Source: DATARH01 sp036268425 (lineage in GTDB: Bacteria; Pseudomonadota; Alphaproteobacteria; ATCC43930; CGMCC-115725). From it: a stretch of 64,000 nucleotides of DNA. Positions 59,973 through 64,000 of this stretch are shown in pieces. The notes beneath the pieces are model-generated. The model did not search any database, was not told where the DNA came from, and saw only the letters and a list, made by a program, of their open reading frames with translations. The position numbers and the translations under genes were made by a program. The stretch's first letter is position 1, and each line of letters begins with the position of its first letter. The DNA lies in assembly GCA_036268425.1 (NCBI GenBank), contig DATAUE010000156.1, forward strand, positions 1-64,000. The letters are read 5' to 3'.

Positions 59973-62021
59973 ATGCAGAGCCTGTGGTCAGACCGCGACG
60001 CCGATGCGATGGTCGCGAATTATAAAGGCCGCGGCGTATCGGGCGATGTGGCCCTGAGGGTCTACACATCGCGGTTGCTCGGCGGCGACCCGCGCCTCGT
60101 GCTGCATGGCGGCGGCAACACCTCGGTCAAGACCATGATGCCCGACCTGCTCGGTCAGGCGGCCGAGGTACTGTGCGTCAAGGGCAGCGGCTGGGACATG
60201 GGCAATATCGAACCCGCCGGCCTGCCGGCGGTGCGCCTTTCGCCGCTGCGCCAGTTGCGTGCCCGCGAGGCGCTGAGCGATGAGGACATGGTACGGATAC
60301 AGCGCGCCAATCTGCTGGACCCCGGCGCGCCTAACCCCTCGGTCGAAACCCTGCTGCACGCGTTTCTGCCGCACAAATTCATCGACCACACCCATGCGAC
60401 GGCGGTGCTGAGCCTTGCCGACCAGCCGGATGCCGCCGAGCGCTGTGCCGACCTCTACGGTAAGCGGGTCGGCATCGTGCCCTACATCATGCCCGGCTTC
60501 CTGCTCGCCAAAAAAGCCGCCGAAATGTTCGAGGAAGACCCGAATGTGGAAGGGCTGGTGCTCATCAAGCACGGCGTCTTCAGCTTCGGAGACAATGCGC
60601 GCGACGCCTACGAACGGATGATCGCAATCGTCACCGAGGCCGAGGGACGATTGGCGCGCGGCCGCAAGAGCGTCTTCGCGCCAGCCAACCTGCCGTCAAC
60701 CGTGGCCGGCATCAGCGACATCGCGCCGACCCTGCGCGGCGCGTGCGCTATCGCGGATCCGGCGATGCCAGGCAACTACCGGCGCTTCGTGCTCGATTTT
60801 CGCGGCGGCGCAGCGGTGCGCGATTTCGTCAATGGCACCGAATTGGCGCGCTATGGCATGGCCGGCGTCGCCACCCCGGACCACACGATCCGCACCAAGA
60901 ACTACCCGCTGATCCTGCCGCCGCCCAGCGGCAACGGCGATTTCGCCGCAACGGTGCGAGCGGCGGTCGATGTCTTCGTCACCGAGTACCACGCCTATTT
61001 TACGCGCCACAACGCGGCGTCGGCCGTCAAGAAGCGCGAACTCGACCCGATGCCGCGTGTCGTGCTGGTGCCGGGTGTCGGGCTGTTCGGACTCGGGCGC
61101 AGCGCGCGCGACGCGGCGGTGGCGGCCGATCTCGCCGAGTCCTGGGTGGCGACCGTCACCGACGCCGAAGCCATCGGCACCTTCGAGTCACTACCCGAAG
61201 CCGAGTTGTTCGAGATGGAGTATTGGTCGCTCGAACAGGCAAAGCTCGGCGGCGCGGCCGAAAAGCCGCTCGCCGGGCAGGTCGTCGCGGTGACCGGCGG
61301 CGCCGGCACGATCGGCCTCGCCACCGCGCGCGCGATGAAGAATGCCGGCGCCGAAATCGCCCTGATCGACCGCCCGGGCGGCACTGTCGACGACGCGGCG
61401 AAAAAGCTCGGCGGTCTCGGGATCGCCGCCGATGTCACCGACCCGGCGGCGGTGCGCGCCGCCTTTGACCGTGTCGTCGAGCGATTCGGGGGCGTCGATA
61501 TCCTTGTGTCGAATGCCGGGGCGGCGTGGCAGGGCCGCATCGGCGAGGTCGACGAAAAGGCGCTGCGCGACAGTTTCGAGCTGAATTTCTTCGCGCATCA
61601 ATGGGTCGCACAAAACGCCGTACGCATCATGCTGGCTCAGGGCACCGGCGGCTGCCTGTTGTTCAACGTGTCGAAGCAGGCGCTGAACCCCGGCGTCAAT
61701 TTCGGACCCTACGGCTTGCCAAAAGCTGCAACCCTCGCCTTGATGCGGCAATACGCGCTCGATTACGGCGGGGCCGGCATCCGCGCCAACGCGGTCAATG
61801 CCGACCGCATCCGCGGCGGTTTGTTGACCCCGGAGATGATCTCCGCCCGCTCCGCCGCCCGCGGCGTCAGTGAAGCCGATTACATGGGTGGCAATCTGCT
61901 CGGCCGGGAAGTCACCGCGGAAGACGTGGCGGAGGCCTTCCTGCATTTGGCGCTGGCCCGCAACACCTCGGCCACGATCGAAACTGTCGATGGCGGCAAC
62001 ATCGCCGCGGCGCCAAGATGA
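59973..62021 (+). CDS. Bifunctional class II aldolase / short-chain dehydrogenase
   Basis: The 682-residue protein fuses two enzymes. The first 420 residues are a class II aldolase-like domain (LVLHGGGNTSVK, HKFIDHTHATAVLSLADQPD, LVLIKHGVFSFGDNARDAYE). From about residue 430 follows an SDR: VVAVTGGAGTIGLATARAMK, VDILVSNAGAAWQGRIGEVD, LLFNVSKQALNPG, and Tyr and Lys in YGLPK. This arrangement matches rhamnulose-1-phosphate aldolase/lactaldehyde-type dehydrogenases and related sugar catabolic fusions. I chose the second ATG at 59973, with GAGGG about 9 bases upstream, over 59964. The substrate is likely a sugar or sugar phosphate. Confidence 0.9.
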   Translation: MQSLWSDRDADAMVANYKGRGVSGDVALRVYTSRLLGGDPRLVLHGGGNTSVKTMMPDLLGQAAEVLCVKGSGWDMGNIEPAGLPAVRLSPLRQLRAREALSDEDMVRIQRANLLDPGAPNPSVETLLHAFLPHKFIDHTHATAVLSLADQPDAAERCADLYGKRVGIVPYIMPGFLLAKKAAEMFEEDPNVEGLVLIKHGVFSFGDNARDAYERMIAIVTEAEGRLARGRKSVFAPANLPSTVAGISDIAPTLRGACAIADPAMPGNYRRFVLDFRGGAAVRDFVNGTELARYGMAGVATPDHTIRTKNYPLILPPPSGNGDFAATVRAAVDVFVTEYHAYFTRHNAASAVKKRELDPMPRVVLVPGVGLFGLGRSARDAAVAADLAESWVATVTDAEAIGTFESLPEAELFEMEYWSLEQAKLGGAAEKPLAGQVVAVTGGAGTIGLATARAMKNAGAEIALIDRPGGTVDDAAKKLGGLGIAADVTDPAAVRAAFDRVVERFGGVDILVSNAGAAWQGRIGEVDEKALRDSFELNFFAHQWVAQNAVRIMLAQGTGGCLLFNVSKQALNPGVNFGPYGLPKAATLALMRQYALDYGGAGIRANAVNADRIRGGLLTPEMISARSAARGVSEADYMGGNLLGREVTAEDVAEAFLHLALARNTSATIETVDGGNIAAAPR

Positions 62022-62058
62022 CGGCCGGGACGGCAGTTATTTTCGTGGCCGGCGATAT

Positions 62059-63474
62059 TTACTCGCGGCCGTAATGGTCTTCGAAGCGGACGATGTCGTC
62101 TTCGCCGAGATAGCTGCCGGATTGTACTTCGATGACGTGCAGCGGAATTTTGCCGGGGTTCTCCAGCCGGTGGGCGGTGCCGAGCGGGATGTAGGTCGAC
62201 TGGTCTTCCGACAGCACCAGTTCCTCGTTGCCGCGCACGATCTTGGCGGTGCCCTGGACGACGACCCAGTGTTCGGCGCGGTGATGGTGCATCTGCAACG
62301 ACAGCTTCGCGCCGGGACGCACCATGATGTGCTTGACCTGCACCCGGTGCCCGTTATGTAGCGCGCGGTAGGTGCCCCACGGCCGATGCACGGTCGGCAG
62401 GGCATCGGCTTCGTCGCGCTTTTCCGTCAACAACCGGCTGACCAGTTGCTTGACTTCCTGCGTGCGATTGCGCGGCGCGACCATCACGGCATCATCGGTC
62501 GCGACGACCACGAGGTCATCGACGCCGATCGCCGCGACCAACCCGGCTTCCGAGCGCAGGTAGCAGTTGGTGGTCGCCTCGGCGACGACATTGCCGCTGA
62601 GCGCGTTGCCGCGTTCGTCCTTGTCGCCCATTTCCCAGAGCGCATCCCACGAGCCAAGGTCGCTCCACCCCATGCCGACCGGCACCACGGCGGCGCGATT
62701 TGTGTGCTCCATGACGGCATAGTCAATCGAGTCGCTCGGCGACGCGGCAAACGCCTCCTTGTCGAGGCGCACGAAATCATCGTCGGTACGCGCCGCCGCC
62801 AGCGATCTTTTGCAGGCGGCGAGCATGTCCGGCCGCAGCCGTTCGATCTCGGCAAGCCACAGCCGCACCGGAAACAGGAAGATGCCGCTGTTCCAGAAAT
62901 AATCACCGGACGCGACGTATCGTTCGGCGGTCGCCGGGTCAGGCTTTTCGACAAACGCGCTGACCGCGAACGCACCGTCGCAGGCCGCAAGCGGACCGCC
63001 GCGAGCGATATAGCCGTAGCCGGTCTCGGCCTTTTCGGGGGTGACCCCGAAGGTTACGAGAAAGCCGGCATGGGCGGTTGTCGCGGCGATCTCGGTCGCC
63101 CGGCGGAACGCCGCACAATCGACAATCGCGTGATCCGACGGCATGACCAGCATCACCGCGTCGGGGTCTTTCACGGCGAGAAGCAGCGCTGCGACGCAGG
63201 CCGCCGGGGCGGTGTTGCGGCCGGCCGGCTCAAGGATCAGCGCCTCCGCCGTAACGCCGATTTCGCGCAGTTGCTCGGCGATGATAAAGCGATGTTCCTC
63301 GTTGGCGATGATCAGGGGCGCGGCAAAACCGCTATCGCCGGCGACGCGGCGCGCAGTTTCCTGCAGCAGCGACCGGTCGCCGACCAGCGCCAGAAGCTGC
63401 TTCGGATATAGCGAGCGCGACATCGGCCACAACCGCGTGCCCGAGCCGCCCGACAGGATCACCGGATAAATCAT
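62059..63474 (-). CDS. manC: Mannose-1-phosphate guanylyltransferase / mannose-6-phosphate isomerase
   Basis: The 471-residue protein has the nucleotidyltransferase start VILSGGSGTRLWPMSRSLYP, FVEKPDPATAERYVASGDYF, NSGIFLFP and GWSDLGSWDALWE, then a C-terminal cupin (VHRPWGTYRALHNGHRVQVK, LQMHHHRAEHWVVVQGTAKI). It makes GDP-mannose and may also isomerise mannose 6-phosphate, feeding capsule or LPS synthesis. GAGGGCGG lies before the ATG at 63474. It is directly downstream of the gentisate dioxygenase gene, but unrelated in function. It could supply GDP-mannose for the glycan cluster near the left end. Confidence 0.92.
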   Translation of the reverse strand: MIYPVILSGGSGTRLWPMSRSLYPKQLLALVGDRSLLQETARRVAGDSGFAAPLIIANEEHRFIIAEQLREIGVTAEALILEPAGRNTAPAACVAALLLAVKDPDAVMLVMPSDHAIVDCAAFRRATEIAATTAHAGFLVTFGVTPEKAETGYGYIARGGPLAACDGAFAVSAFVEKPDPATAERYVASGDYFWNSGIFLFPVRLWLAEIERLRPDMLAACKRSLAAARTDDDFVRLDKEAFAASPSDSIDYAVMEHTNRAAVVPVGMGWSDLGSWDALWEMGDKDERGNALSGNVVAEATTNCYLRSEAGLVAAIGVDDLVVVATDDAVMVAPRNRTQEVKQLVSRLLTEKRDEADALPTVHRPWGTYRALHNGHRVQVKHIMVRPGAKLSLQMHHHRAEHWVVVQGTAKIVRGNEELVLSEDQSTYIPLGTAHRLENPGKIPLHVIEVQSGSYLGEDDIVRFEDHYGRE

Positions 63475-63485
63475 ACCGCCCTCAA

Positions 63486-64000
63486 TCACTCGCCCGCATT
63501 GTTGCCGCGGGCCTCGCGCCACAGGCCCAATTTCTCCTGCACCGGACGATCGGAAAAGCTGAACAGTACGGATTCCCGCGCCGCGTGATGCGTGTGCGCC
63601 ATCCAGCTCGGCACCACGAAAATGTCGCGCGGCTCCCAGCGCAGGACCGTGTCGCCGATACGGGTTTCACCCACGCCGTCGACGCAGACGTAAACCGTGC
63701 CGTCGGTCGAGCGGTAGGGCTGAGCGGCAAAGCCGGCCGGCAAAAGCTGGATAAACGTGCCGATGGTGGGCATCGCCGGCTCGCCGCTGGCCGGGTTCAC
63801 ATAGCGCAGTTTGTGGCCGTGACAGACATCGGGATCGCCGTTGCGCGCCAGCGTCTCAAGCGCCTCGCGACTGCGGGCATAGGGGTAATTGAACACCGGC
63901 GACGTCTTGACCTGCGGTTTCCAATCCACCGGCAGCAGATTGTTGCCGAAGCGGGCAAAGCTGTCGCCTTCCGGCCGCATCACCGCCTGCACATCGGCGG
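63486..64000 (-). CDS. Gentisate 1,2-dioxygenase, C-terminal part (runs off the window)
   Basis: The open frame continues past the right window edge; 171 codons are visible. RPEGDSFARFGNNLLPVDWK, SPVFNYPYARSREALETLAR, CHGHKLRYVNPASGEPAMPT, STDGTVYVCVDGVGETRIGD and VPSWMAHTHHA match the C-terminal half of gentisate 1,2-dioxygenases, bicupin enzymes that open the aromatic ring of gentisate to maleylpyruvate. The first cupin with the iron site is outside the window. It ends 11 bases before manC. An aromatic catabolic cluster probably continues to the right. Confidence 0.88.
   Translation of the reverse strand, partial: ADVQAVMRPEGDSFARFGNNLLPVDWKPQVKTSPVFNYPYARSREALETLARNGDPDVCHGHKLRYVNPASGEPAMPTIGTFIQLLPAGFAAQPYRSTDGTVYVCVDGVGETRIGDTVLRWEPRDIFVVPSWMAHTHHAARESVLFSFSDRPVQEKLGLWREARGNNAGE

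Overview
The window is 64 kb of GC-rich chromosomal DNA, densely coding on both strands. It suggests a free-living, metabolically versatile alphaproteobacterium, perhaps Rhodospirillales-like. This rests on the order chorismate mutase, hisC, prephenate dehydrogenase, metX, metW, on a DUF3175 gene, a HiPIP electron carrier, and many TauD, CaiB, luciferase-like, cupin and MFS genes. No rRNA gene, complete tRNA gene, CRISPR array or replication origin was seen.

Left edge (1-1.1 kb): the 5' part of a DUF4102-type tyrosine integrase leads away from a 45-bp 3' half of a tRNA-Arg(CCG) gene. This looks like one end (attR type) of an integrated element that lies to the left of the window. Chromosomal DNA resumes with the tail of an amidase fused in frame to an AtzH/HpxZ-like protein.

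1.3-9.6 kb: a CmcJ/NvfI-type oxidoreductase faces a terminator. An eight-gene minus-strand operon follows: split transketolase, an epimerase-GT2 fusion, GtrA, methyltransferase, GT87-like integral membrane glycosyltransferase, methyltransferase. Together these look like a Gtr-style glycan-decorating cassette with its own donor-sugar enzymes. This is the most distinctive system in the window.

9.9-20.2 kb: catabolic genes, including an N-acyl-D-amino-acid deacylase, a DadA-like oxidase, a TauD dioxygenase, an alpha/beta hydrolase, a cupin, an HpcH/HpaI aldolase and a two-subunit GMC (gluconate-2-dehydrogenase-like) enzyme with no cytochrome gene. A 30-codon membrane peptide and the C-terminal remnant of a second integrase lie between them.

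20.4-36.5 kb: cupin and glycogen phosphorylase, ammonium transporter, Gfo/Idh/MocA protein and MFS transporter, rhodanese, DUF3175 protein, large catalase KatE, EmrA/EmrB-type efflux pair and a second DadA-like enzyme.

36.5-42.3 kb: housekeeping amino-acid genes. Chorismate mutase (with a diverged prephenate-dehydratase-like tail), hisC and a prephenate dehydrogenase run leftward. metX, metW and a metallophosphoesterase run rightward from a shared 181-bp promoter region with a strong 5'-UTR hairpin.

42.4-64 kb: a second catabolic stretch. It holds transporters, a TfdA-like dioxygenase, two paralogous luciferase-like monooxygenases flanking a serine hydrolase, an aldo/keto reductase, HiPIP, a VOC enzyme, ArsC, queC-queE, a CoA-transferase, CorA, an HTH-citrate synthase fusion divergent from a cupin, gamma-glutamyltransferase, an aldolase/SDR fusion, a GDP-mannose synthesis enzyme and, at the right edge, the C-terminal part of gentisate 1,2-dioxygenase.

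Three copies of a REP/BIME-like inverted repeat sit in intergenic spaces, and several short tandem repeats lie in or beside genes. All functions are inferred by reading the translated sequence; no database search was run.
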